From the NCBI GenBank assembly GCA_963782475.1, contig CAWAJW010000008.1, forward strand, positions 298,130 through 362,129: DNA of 64,000 nucleotides, in the 5' to 3' direction. Positions 44,155-53,816 of the stretch are shown here, piece by piece. The notes under the pieces are model-generated. The model was not told the DNA's origin, ran no database searches, and saw nothing but the letters and a program-made list of their open reading frames with translations. A program made the position numbers and the translations under genes. The DNA comes from CAVQBP01 sp963782475 (GTDB lineage: Bacteria; Bacteroidota; Ignavibacteria; Ignavibacteriales; Ignavibacteriaceae). The number at the start of each line of letters is the position of its first letter. The first letter of the stretch is position 1.

Positions 44155-47100
44155 GAGTTCTGTTAAGGATATTCTTAAAAATTTACCTTACAGAAAAGAC
44201 TGGAAGGCACTGGAGATCGGGTGCGGAATCGGAAGGATAATAAAACCGCTTAGAAAAAAGTTATTGATAGTAGACGGAGTGGATATAGCTCCTAATATGA
44301 TTGAGTTTGCTAAAAAATATTTGGGTAATGATCAAAGCAAAGGAAAAGTTCTCTTAAATAACGGTTATGATTTGGCAGAATTAAAAGATGCTGAATATGA
44401 TCTTATTTATTCTATGATTGTATTTCAGCATATAAGATCAGCATCTGTTGTTAAGAGTTATTTTAACGAGATAAAAAGAGTTCTAAAAGATGATGGATAT
44501 TTAAGAATTCAGGTCTTCGACGATGCAAAATCGGAGAGGGGAAAGTTTGACGAAGAAGCAATACACGGAGTTGATTACGGCTTAATGGGAAATGGGTATA
44601 AACCTGAAGAGTTCAAATTTTTATTGAAGGAGCATGGTTTTGATATAAAAGAATTTGAACACAACTCACCATGGATTTGGGCTACATGTATAAAAGGTAA
44701 AGAAAAGAATTCTAATAATAACGAAATTTTGATTTCAGCAATAGTCTCAGCTTATAATTCGGAAAAATTTATTGAAGGATGCTTGGATGATCTGGTTAGC
44801 CAGACTATTTACAAGCAGGGACAACTTGAAATAATTATTATAGATAGTGCATCCGAACAAAATGAAAAAGCAATGGTTCAAAAATATCAAGCATTATATC
44901 CTAATATTATTTATCATCGAACCGAAGAAAAAGAGACACTATATGCTGCATGGAACCGGGGTATAAAATTAGTTAGGGGCAAATACATAACTAATGCAAA
45001 TACAGACGATAGGCACAAAGCAGATGCATTTGAAATCCTTTGTAAGGCACTTGACGCAGATCTAACAATTGATCTTGTATACTCGGATTGCAAGCAGAGC
45101 TCAATTGCAAATGAAACATTTGAACGATGCGGCGAAAGTATAACTTATAATTATCCTGAATTCTTTGCACCAGCTTCCTTACTCCATTATCAGTTTGGAC
45201 CCCAGCCGATGTGGCGGAAAAGCATACATGAAAAGATAGGATATTTTAATCCGAATTTATCAGCAGTTGGGGATTATGATTTTAATATCAGATTTGCTCT
45301 AGCCGGACTAAAAGCCAAAAAAATTAATCAGGTGCTCGGCTTATTTTATTTAAATCCGTTATCAATTACAAATACAACTGAAAATCAAGAGAATGAAAAA
45401 AAGTATATACAGAATTATTATACGAATGAAGCAAATATTTTAAAATTCTATAAAAACTGTGGGTGGACTACCAAATCAGATTTAGATTTTGCTAATGCTC
45501 TTAATAGTTTCGGAATAATCGCTGCACAATTTAAGCTTCCGTGGAGTGATAAGTTTTGTTCAAATTTGGAATTGGCTTTTTTGTGTTTTATATCGGCGAA
45601 AAAGTACTTCGAGCATTCGGATGCGCTTAACAACAACATTGTCCAATTACACAAAATTTTAAAGCATGGTGTTGAAATTAATCCTTATAATTTTAAGAAA
45701 ATTGAAAAAATAAATGATTCTGAAAATAAACTATCGAAAATTAAAGAGCGTAAGGAGAAAACAATAACTTTCGTTGCAGGAGATAATGATAATTTTACTT
45801 TTGCTAATCCTATAATGAAATATCTGGCAGCAAGAGAATACGACATAAAGGCATATAAATCTAATGAAATTAATGAATCGAATATAAGAAACATTTTAGA
45901 GCAGTCCGATTTGATCTGGTATGAATGGGGAAACGGACCAGTTATCCCGATGAGCACGTTTCATAAAACTTGCCCCTCCATTTGCAGAATTCACCGATAC
46001 GAAGCATATGAAGAATCGGTAAGTCAAATTAACTGGTATAATATTGATAAACTTATCATGATCAATGAGGTGTTTCTTAATGTCATAATTGAAAAGCGGG
46101 ACAATAATCTCTTACACAAAACAAAAGTACAGATTATTCCAAATCCCGTTTTTGTTAAAGGGAAGTTTAAAGAGCGGAAAAACAACTATAATATAGCTCA
46201 TATCTCCAGATTTCATAATGATAAGAACCCGGTTCTCATGATTAGGATTCTGCAGAAACTTGTTTCAATTGACAGAAAATATAAAGTTTTTATGATCGGC
46301 AAAATTCAAGATCAACAATTATATAAACGATGTAATGATTTGATTAATAAACTTGAACTGAAAGACAATTTTATATATCAAGGAGAAATTAACGACGTAG
46401 GCGAATGGTTACAAGATAAATCGTTTTTGTTGTCAACATCATTAGTTGAATCACAAGGCCTTGCAATAATGGAAGCAATGGCTATGGGAATAAAACCGAT
46501 AATTCATAATGGGTTAGGACTTGATACGATATACCCTCAGAATTTATTATTTAAAAGTGTTGAAGAGGCTGTCAGTCTAATAACAGAAACAGAATATGAT
46601 TCTTACTATTATTATTCTTTTATTAAAGAAAATTATGACGAATCAATAATATTGCCGCAAATTGGAGCGATAGTTAATGATTTAATTTCCCGGTATTCAA
46701 ATGCCGAAAACGAACCAATCGTCCATAAATCACATACCAAAATTGATTCAAAACCTCTTATCTCTATCTGCATTCCGACCCACAATCGATCAGATTATTT
46801 AAAGGAAGCTATAAAGGTTGTTTTAAGCCAGAAATATGAAAATTATGAAATTGTAATAGTGGATGATGGCTCAACAGATAATACAAAGGAAGTAGTTGAG
46901 AGCTTTAACTCTAAGAAAATAAAATATATTTATAAAAAAAACTCCGGTGCCCCGGATACAAGAAACCGGTGTATTGATGAGGCAAATGGAGATTTTATCC
47001 TATGGCTTGATGATGATGATCTTCTGGCAGAAAATTCTATTAATGCCTACGTACAGCTTTTGCATAATTACCCTGATGCAGATATTATCTACGGGGAATT

Positions 47101-49180
47101 GAAGTCATTCGGGAAAAGTGATTACCATTATAAATACCAGGATTGGTATAAAAACAATTCCGGCATGATTGAGTTTTTATTTACTGGCTCTCCTATTCCA
47201 CATGGAGGTACATTAATTCGGAAAAGAGTATATGAAGAAATAGGAAATTATGATATCTCATTTAGAAGGGCACATGATTACCAATTTTGGTCGCGTGTTG
47301 CGTTAGCTGGAAAATATAATTGTAAATATTTGCCGGAAATAGTTTACTATTATCGAATTCATAATAATAACATAACCGGAGAAATAAATTCTTCAACTGA
47401 TTTCAGTTATGAGTCATCAATCCTTAATTCTGTTGTTAATAAGGTAGGAGTTGAAAGGCTTTTCCCGGGATTAAACTGGATAGATAATAAAAAAGAATCA
47501 TATGATACTGCATTTTTCAATCTGTCAAATCGTTTTTTCCAGTGGAACGATATTGCAAATGGAATCAAGTACTTCATCGATAGTATGAAGTACAGTACTA
47601 ATACTGCAAAACTTAAATTATTGAAAACCTTACTAAATCATGACATAATTAAGAATGATTACCCCGAGTATTATAAAAAACTTGTAGCTTTTGAAGAAAA
47701 TTTGAAAGACAATGATGCTTTTGAGGAAGAGCAAAACGCTAATTATGTAAATATCTGCATGGTAACTTATAATAGATTGGAATATACCAGGCAATCAATT
47801 GATTCCATAAAAAAATATACGTCATATCCATTTGTTTTAACAGTAATTGATAATAATAGTAGTGATGGTACAAAAGAGTATCTGGAAAATCTAAAAAAAG
47901 TTGGTACAATAAAAAATCTTGAAATATTGGACGAAAATATCGGTGTTGCTAAGGCAGCTAATATTGGATGGCTTAAGGAACCGGAAGCCCGGTATTATCT
48001 TAAACTGGATAATGATATCCTTGTTCAAAAACATAATTGGCTTTCCGATATGGTAAATGTAATCGAAAAAATTCCTCAGGCAGGAGCAGTTGCATATAAT
48101 TTTGAACCAAATAGCTATCCTGTGAGTAATGTAAATGGAATAGACGTTAGAGTTAAATCAGAAGGCAATTTAGGTGGAGCCTGTATTTTAATTCCTAAAA
48201 GGACTAATAATCTCCTCGGTTTCTGGTGTGAGGATTACGGACTTTATGGTGAAGAAGATGCTGATTACGGATTACGAATCAGTCTAAGTAATTTATTAAA
48301 CATTTATTTGTTAGATGAAAACATTGGTATTCATCTTCCTGGTGGTAAAGCTGCTGTTATTGATAAAAATTTATTTATTGCTACGGATATTGAAGAAGAG
48401 AAACAATATAAACAATACCGGCTCTGGAAGGATGAACAGAGAAAGAATAATTTAAATAAAGAAGGAATTTATAAAAGAAACATAACTGATTTAATAAGTG
48501 GTAAACGCAGTCTGTATTATAAATCATCATTTATTAATGAAGATGAAGGAAAGAAAAATTTAAAAAAAATAAATAGTCATGGGAAAGATTTAAAGCTCAA
48601 TTGGAAAGCTGATAAAGAGAAAATACAGGTCTCAATAATTATCCCTGTTTTAAATAAACTGGCTCTTACAAAAAAGTGTATTAAAAGTATATTTGAAAAT
48701 ACAGATCAAAATAAAATCAAATATGAAATTATTATTGTTGATAATGGCTCAACAGATGAAACAAAAGAATTCCTTAAGGAGCAGCAAAAACTTTTCAAAA
48801 ATTTAAAAGTACTTTTAAACAAACAGAATGAAGGTTTTGCAAAAGCAAACAATATTGCGGTATCAAGATCAGCAGGCTCATATTTGTTATTTCTAAATAA
48901 TGATACCGAAGTTCAAAAAGGTTGGCTTGAATCCCTATTAAAAGTGAGAGAAAATGATAATTCGGTTGCAGCAGTAGGGAGTAAATTATTATTCCCCGAT
49001 GGTAAATTGCAGCATGCCGGTGTTATAATAATAGAAGATAAGCAATTGCCGGATCCATTGGTAGCTCGTCACATATATTGGGAATCTCCAAGCAATTTGA
49101 AAGAAGCGAATAAATTAAAAACATATCAGGCATTAACGGCTGCATGTCTTTTAGTAAGAAAAGAATTATTCAATGAGTGA
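44063..49180 (+). CDS. giant modular glycosyltransferase, part 2 (MTase, GT2, GT4, three GT2)
   Basis: The next 1,705 codons; real sequence starts near 44100. Modules: SAM methyltransferase (ALEIGCGIGRIIKPL, GVDIAPNMIEFA); GT2 (ISAIVSAYNSEKFIEGCLDD, with YITNANTDDRH); GT4-like (about 45758-46720, IAHISRFHNDKNPVLMIRIL, SLVESQGLAIMEAMAMG); GT2 (ISICIPTHNRSDYLKEAI, IVDDGSTDNT, LWLDDDDLL); GT2 (NICMVTYNRLEYTRQSID, YLKLDNDILVQ); and a sixth glycosyltransferase module (SIIIPVLNKLALTKKCIK, FLNNDTEV). The last is cut at 49175-49180: AAT GAG TGA should read AAT GAA GTG, a lost A, after which KGFDEEYWNGYEDVDL continues in the next entry. Confidence 0.85.
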   Translation: MKRCFTRIFIDPSIENKNLEEKIKLWEKSAESSVKDILKNLPYRKDWKALEIGCGIGRIIKPLRKKLLIVDGVDIAPNMIEFAKKYLGNDQSKGKVLLNNGYDLAELKDAEYDLIYSMIVFQHIRSASVVKSYFNEIKRVLKDDGYLRIQVFDDAKSERGKFDEEAIHGVDYGLMGNGYKPEEFKFLLKEHGFDIKEFEHNSPWIWATCIKGKEKNSNNNEILISAIVSAYNSEKFIEGCLDDLVSQTIYKQGQLEIIIIDSASEQNEKAMVQKYQALYPNIIYHRTEEKETLYAAWNRGIKLVRGKYITNANTDDRHKADAFEILCKALDADLTIDLVYSDCKQSSIANETFERCGESITYNYPEFFAPASLLHYQFGPQPMWRKSIHEKIGYFNPNLSAVGDYDFNIRFALAGLKAKKINQVLGLFYLNPLSITNTTENQENEKKYIQNYYTNEANILKFYKNCGWTTKSDLDFANALNSFGIIAAQFKLPWSDKFCSNLELAFLCFISAKKYFEHSDALNNNIVQLHKILKHGVEINPYNFKKIEKINDSENKLSKIKERKEKTITFVAGDNDNFTFANPIMKYLAAREYDIKAYKSNEINESNIRNILEQSDLIWYEWGNGPVIPMSTFHKTCPSICRIHRYEAYEESVSQINWYNIDKLIMINEVFLNVIIEKRDNNLLHKTKVQIIPNPVFVKGKFKERKNNYNIAHISRFHNDKNPVLMIRILQKLVSIDRKYKVFMIGKIQDQQLYKRCNDLINKLELKDNFIYQGEINDVGEWLQDKSFLLSTSLVESQGLAIMEAMAMGIKPIIHNGLGLDTIYPQNLLFKSVEEAVSLITETEYDSYYYYSFIKENYDESIILPQIGAIVNDLISRYSNAENEPIVHKSHTKIDSKPLISICIPTHNRSDYLKEAIKVVLSQKYENYEIVIVDDGSTDNTKEVVESFNSKKIKYIYKKNSGAPDTRNRCIDEANGDFILWLDDDDLLAENSINAYVQLLHNYPDADIIYGELKSFGKSDYHYKYQDWYKNNSGMIEFLFTGSPIPHGGTLIRKRVYEEIGNYDISFRRAHDYQFWSRVALAGKYNCKYLPEIVYYYRIHNNNITGEINSSTDFSYESSILNSVVNKVGVERLFPGLNWIDNKKESYDTAFFNLSNRFFQWNDIANGIKYFIDSMKYSTNTAKLKLLKTLLNHDIIKNDYPEYYKKLVAFEENLKDNDAFEEEQNANYVNICMVTYNRLEYTRQSIDSIKKYTSYPFVLTVIDNNSSDGTKEYLENLKKVGTIKNLEILDENIGVAKAANIGWLKEPEARYYLKLDNDILVQKHNWLSDMVNVIEKIPQAGAVAYNFEPNSYPVSNVNGIDVRVKSEGNLGGACILIPKRTNNLLGFWCEDYGLYGEEDADYGLRISLSNLLNIYLLDENIGIHLPGGKAAVIDKNLFIATDIEEEKQYKQYRLWKDEQRKNNLNKEGIYKRNITDLISGKRSLYYKSSFINEDEGKKNLKKINSHGKDLKLNWKADKEKIQVSIIIPVLNKLALTKKCIKSIFENTDQNKIKYEIIIVDNGSTDETKEFLKEQQKLFKNLKVLLNKQNEGFAKANNIAVSRSAGSYLLFLNNDTEVQKGWLESLLKVRENDNSVAAVGSKLLFPDGKLQHAGVIIIEDKQLPDPLVARHIYWESPSNLKEANKLKTYQALTAACLLVRKELFNE

Positions 49181-52100
49181 AAGGATTTGATGAAGAATAT
49201 TGGAATGGATATGAAGATGTTGACTTGTGTTTTAAACTTGGTGGATTAGGTTATAAACTTGTATATCAGCCGGAAAGTATCGTTATTCATCACGAATCTC
49301 AAAGCGGCCCCGAACGGTTTTCAAAAGTGGTGCATAATATTGAACTTTTGCACAAAAAATGGCTGGGTAGAATTAAACCTGATTATATAATAGAAAAAAG
49401 CGGCAAGGCCCTTGAAACAAGAGCAAATAAAATTCGTAACTATATTCCTCCGGGGATAGATAAGCAAATTTCGAAGACTCAAACAAATTCTGAATGTTTA
49501 GAAGCTTCAATTATAGTTTTAACATATAATAATTTGGAATATACAAAACAATTTGTAGAATCTATCCTGACTTATACCAAAAATCATTATGAATTGTTAA
49601 TAATTGATAACAACAGTAAAGATGGTACTATTGAATTTCTAAAGGAATTGTCAAAAGGTAAATCTCACATCAGACTTATCCTTAATAATAGCAATCTCGG
49701 CTTCCCAAAGGGGGTGAATCAGGGTATCAAAAAAGCCGCCGGCAATTATATTCTTATTGCCAACAACGATATAGTTGTAACCGAAGGATGGCTTGAAAGA
49801 ATGATTGGTGTTGCCGAATCTGATCCCAAAATTGGATTGGTTGGACCAATCAGCAATTCGGTTAGTGGTATGCAACTTGATAAGGATGCCAAGTATATTT
49901 CAATAAATGAGATGCATAGTTATGCTGCCGAGGTAAAACAAAAGAATCAAGACAGGTTCCTGGAGTTTCCGAGAGTTGCTTTTCTATGCACCCTAATTAA
50001 AAAGGAAGTTGTAGAGAAAATCGGCGGGCTTGATGAACGATTCTCTCCCGGGAATTTCGAAGATGATGATTTCTGTCTAAGAGCTCAAATAGCAGGCTAC
50101 AAAACTGTTATTGCAAAAGATGTTTTTATCCATCATTACGGTTCAAAAAGCTTTACTGCAGAGGGACTGGAAAGATATAAAACCCGGTTAGAGACAAATC
50201 AGAAGATTTTTGTCGATAAATGGGGCGCAACTCCGGAAGAAATCTGGTTAAAAGGAAAACAAATAAAAGGAAGAAATATCATGTTTACTTTAGATAGAAA
50301 CGAATTTACTGAAAATCTGCAGAGAGCATTATCCTTAATTGAAGAGAAAGATTATGATGTCGCTCTTGATTATCTTAATAATTCGGTAGAACAGTATAAT
50401 AATTTTGATCATAATGAAAACGATCCGGATCTTGCAAATCTCTTAAATCTTGCAGGCAATGTTTCTTTAATTAAGGGGAACCTCGAAACGGCTCGGAAAT
50501 ATTTTGAGAATGCTCTTAAAGAAGATAATAATTCTTCTCATGCATGTGCAGGATTAGGTGAAGTTCTTTTTACCGCAGAAAATTATGAAGCTGCTAAAAC
50601 AATGTATGAGTGGGCTGTTAAAAATGATCCTGTTAATAAAGCTGCAGTGGATGGACTGGCAAAGGTTAATAAGATTTTCAAACTTACAGAAAATGACAAT
50701 ACGCTATTTAGGCAGGATGAAGGGCACAATTTAACCAATAATTCTAATTTAGATAAAGAATCGGAAGCTGACAATTTGATTAACGAAGCATATGAAATGT
50801 TTAATGAAAATAGATTTATTGAATCATTGGATAAGTTATCACAGGCAGAAAAAATTTTTAACGGTCAATTAACTAATCCTCCGGATATCGAATTTGCAGC
50901 ATCGTTTTATAACATGAAAGGTTTCAATTATTTAGGATTAAATGATATTGACAATGCAAAAGCATGTTTTCAGAAAGCTCTGGAGATAAATCCAAATTCT
51001 TCACAAGCTTGTGCAGGTTTAGGTGAAATATTATTCTTAAATAAATACGATGAACAGGCAAAAATAATGTTTGAAAAAGCAGTGGAAAATAATCCTGAAA
51101 ATTTATTTGCCGCGGCAGGGTTAGAAAAAGTAAATAAGCTTCTTAATAATGATTACAAGAATTCATTAAACTCTCAAAAACAAAATAGTAATGATAAATT
51201 AAAAATTTATCATAGAGATGATTTTGGTAAATTATTTAATCAGTTGGGGCTCAAGGGAAACGGAGTAGAGATAGGTGTTCAGAAAGGTATATATTCAGAA
51301 ACTTTAAGGAACTCATGGGAAGGTGAAGAATTGTACCTGGTTGATATGTGGAAATATAATCCAAATTATAAAGATATAGCAAATGTATCTGATGAAGAAC
51401 AAAAAGAACTTTATTTATCGGTTATAAATAAATTCATGGATATTCCGGGTGTACAGATAGTCAGAAAAAATTCGATTGAAGCTTCGAAACAATTTCCGGA
51501 TGAATTTTTTGATTGGATTTATTTAGATGCGGATCATTCCTACAACGGCTGCTCAAATGATCTTGAAGCCTGGTATCCTAAGCTTAAAAAAGGGGGAGTA
51601 TTTGCTGGGCATGATTATTTAAACGGTGAATTTATAGGCGGCAGCTTCGGCGTTAAAAGTGCCGTCGATAATTTCATAAAAAATAAAGAAGTAAATCTTA
51701 ATCTGACAGAGGAAAATACAATCAAAAGCTGGTACTTTGTTAAACCCGGAGGGATCTGCTCTCCCGGTATAGAAATCAATAAAAATGAAAAACCCTTACA
51801 AATGAATGAAGCAGTGAATCATAAATTGCAGTCTGTTCTTAATGAAATACTTGAAGCTTCTTATGAATTATTCGGCTTAAAGCATTTTGAAGAAGCTGTA
51901 GATTCATTAAATAAATCCGAAGAGTTATTCTATTCACAAAATAATAAGGATCTAATTACAGCATACGAAAATATGAAAGGATTTAATTATCTGGGAATAG
52001 ATGATAAAATTAGTGCAAGGGAATGTTTTGAAACTGCTTTAAATATAAATCCTGAATCGTCTCAGGCATGTGCAGGTTTAGGTGAGCTATTCTATCTTGA

Positions 52101-52245
52101 TGGAAAAGATAGGGAAGCAAAAACTATGTATGAATTTGCAGTAAAAAATAATTCCGAAAATCAATATGCTTTAAGCGGTCTTGAAAAAGTAAATAAGATG
52201 TTGGCTCTGCCGGAAGATCATAACACATTGCTGCAGTATCAATGA
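49177..52245 (+). CDS. giant modular glycosyltransferase, part 3 (GT2 end, GT2, TPR, MTase, TPR)
   Basis: Last 1,022 codons of the modular chain. It opens with the C-terminal part of the GT2 domain broken at 49180 (GYEDVDLCFKLGGLGYKL). Then a further GT2 (ASIIVLTYNNLEYTKQFVES, then NFEDDDFCLRAQIAGYKT). Two TPR blocks follow (50330-51180), then a class I methyltransferase (NGVEIGVQKGIYSETL, DWIYLDADHSYNGCSNDLEA, then GGVFAGHDYL), and a final TPR block. The TPR blocks share the cassette ACAGLGE. The stop at 52245 is 23 bases before the next gene. With the two single-base repairs, 40255-52245 is one frame of about 3,997 codons. Confidence 0.85.
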   Translation: MKGFDEEYWNGYEDVDLCFKLGGLGYKLVYQPESIVIHHESQSGPERFSKVVHNIELLHKKWLGRIKPDYIIEKSGKALETRANKIRNYIPPGIDKQISKTQTNSECLEASIIVLTYNNLEYTKQFVESILTYTKNHYELLIIDNNSKDGTIEFLKELSKGKSHIRLILNNSNLGFPKGVNQGIKKAAGNYILIANNDIVVTEGWLERMIGVAESDPKIGLVGPISNSVSGMQLDKDAKYISINEMHSYAAEVKQKNQDRFLEFPRVAFLCTLIKKEVVEKIGGLDERFSPGNFEDDDFCLRAQIAGYKTVIAKDVFIHHYGSKSFTAEGLERYKTRLETNQKIFVDKWGATPEEIWLKGKQIKGRNIMFTLDRNEFTENLQRALSLIEEKDYDVALDYLNNSVEQYNNFDHNENDPDLANLLNLAGNVSLIKGNLETARKYFENALKEDNNSSHACAGLGEVLFTAENYEAAKTMYEWAVKNDPVNKAAVDGLAKVNKIFKLTENDNTLFRQDEGHNLTNNSNLDKESEADNLINEAYEMFNENRFIESLDKLSQAEKIFNGQLTNPPDIEFAASFYNMKGFNYLGLNDIDNAKACFQKALEINPNSSQACAGLGEILFLNKYDEQAKIMFEKAVENNPENLFAAAGLEKVNKLLNNDYKNSLNSQKQNSNDKLKIYHRDDFGKLFNQLGLKGNGVEIGVQKGIYSETLRNSWEGEELYLVDMWKYNPNYKDIANVSDEEQKELYLSVINKFMDIPGVQIVRKNSIEASKQFPDEFFDWIYLDADHSYNGCSNDLEAWYPKLKKGGVFAGHDYLNGEFIGGSFGVKSAVDNFIKNKEVNLNLTEENTIKSWYFVKPGGICSPGIEINKNEKPLQMNEAVNHKLQSVLNEILEASYELFGLKHFEEAVDSLNKSEELFYSQNNKDLITAYENMKGFNYLGIDDKISARECFETALNINPESSQACAGLGELFYLDGKDREAKTMYEFAVKNNSENQYALSGLEKVNKMLALPEDHNTLLQYQ

Positions 52246-52268
52246 AGAATTAAGCCGGAGACTTATTA

Positions 52269-53762
52269 GTGCCAAAAATAACTCTTAGTATGATAGTTAA
52301 GAATGAGGAAAAATATTTACAGGGATGTCTTGAATCCGTCAAAGATGTTGTTGATGAAATAGCATTGATAGATACTGGTTCAACCGATCAAACTATCAAT
52401 ATTGCAAAAGATTTTCATGCTCGTATCTTTCAATATGAATGGAAAGATGATTTTTCTGCTGCGAGAAATTTTGCGCTTAGTAATTCTACCGGAGATTGGA
52501 TTTTATATTTGGATGCGGATGAAAGATTATCCGTTGAATCAATCGATGAATTAAAAAATTTAATTGAGAAGAATGATTTATCAGGTTATAGATGTTTGGT
52601 AAATAGCATCGATGAAATTAATGGCAAACCTAATTTTATGAGATATACCCGTTTATTTCGTAACAGTCCAAATATCAAATTTAACGGCAGGATACATGAG
52701 CAAATAGATGATTCTTTATTGGAGCATGGGTATAAGATCCTTGATTCGGATATAGAAATAATTCATGTCGGGTACAATGTTAGTAATGAAGAGCTTAAAT
52801 ATAAAGCCAAAAGAAATTTAGAAATACTGAAAGATGAATTCGAAAAAAACAGATCATCTTATAATGCATACCAGCTGGCAAATACTTATACGACTTTAGA
52901 AGACTACGATACTGCTAATCATTTTTATCGGTTATCCGTCAAAGAAAACAACCTGAACAGGGAATACAAGGCTTTCTCTTACTTAAATCTTTCCGGCTAT
53001 GAGTATAAAAAGAATAATTTAAATAAAGCTGCAGAATATCTCGGCAAAGGTTTAAAAAGTGATCCCTCGAATCCTTTGCTGAATTTACTTGCTTCTGAAG
53101 TTTCTTTCAGGATAAATAAAATTGATGAATCATTTAAACATTGTAAAACAGCATTAAGTGAAAATAAAAAAATCTTATCGAAGCAAAACGAAGCTGCTTT
53201 ATCAATCGGCTTAAAAAACGAGACAATAATATCGAAAGGAATTTATTATTCGACATTAACTTCAAATAAAATTGAGCTGAATTATTTTTTGGAAGAACTT
53301 GAAAAAGAGAACAACAAATTATCCGGCATAGTAAGAAAATTAATTTGTAGCCAGGAAATTAGTGAACCTGAAGAAATTGATTTAACAGGACTAATTTCAA
53401 ACAATAATCTCGATATGTTCCTGGTTTTATTTGAAAGGTGCAGCAAAAAAGAACTATCTATAGAAGTGCTTAGCAAGGTATACGATTCATTCAAAGATAA
53501 TTCAAAATTTCTCAAAACTTTAGGTTTACTCTACTTTGAAAAAGATTTGTTAAATGAAGCGGAAAGGCTGTTTGAAGAATCTTTAGAGCTAAAAGAGAAA
53601 GATCCTTCTTCCGTATTTTATTTAATATCTGTCTACCTTAAAGAAAATCAGTATCAAAAAATTCCTTCAGTATTAATGATGGCTGAAAAAGAATTCAGCA
53701 ATATGCCGGAGTTTAATTCCAAATTTGAAATATTAAAACAAAAACTTAGTGCTGTTTTGTAA
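52269..53762 (+). CDS. GT2 glycosyltransferase with TPR repeats
   Basis: A 497-residue protein: an N-terminal GT2 domain of the kind often fused to TPRs (LSMIVKNEEKYLQGCLESVK, LIDTGSTDQTINIAKDF, ARNFALSNSTGDWILYLDAD, then HEQIDDSLLEHGY) and a C-terminal helical repeat region of about 300 residues with TPR-like units (AAEYLGKGLKSDPSNPLL, AERLFEESLELKEKDPS). The GTG start at 52269 has GGAG eight bases upstream and the family start LSMIVKNE close by. Same strand and tight spacing (23 bases) put it in the operon. Cytosolic; it adds a sugar to a growing surface glycan or protein. Confidence 0.88.
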   Translation: MPKITLSMIVKNEEKYLQGCLESVKDVVDEIALIDTGSTDQTINIAKDFHARIFQYEWKDDFSAARNFALSNSTGDWILYLDADERLSVESIDELKNLIEKNDLSGYRCLVNSIDEINGKPNFMRYTRLFRNSPNIKFNGRIHEQIDDSLLEHGYKILDSDIEIIHVGYNVSNEELKYKAKRNLEILKDEFEKNRSSYNAYQLANTYTTLEDYDTANHFYRLSVKENNLNREYKAFSYLNLSGYEYKKNNLNKAAEYLGKGLKSDPSNPLLNLLASEVSFRINKIDESFKHCKTALSENKKILSKQNEAALSIGLKNETIISKGIYYSTLTSNKIELNYFLEELEKENNKLSGIVRKLICSQEISEPEEIDLTGLISNNNLDMFLVLFERCSKKELSIEVLSKVYDSFKDNSKFLKTLGLLYFEKDLLNEAERLFEESLELKEKDPSSVFYLISVYLKENQYQKIPSVLMMAEKEFSNMPEFNSKFEILKQKLSAVL

Positions 53763-53816
53763 AGACCTGAAAATTTGCGTCTTTACTGTTAAGAATTAGT
53801 CAAAAAATAATTTAAT

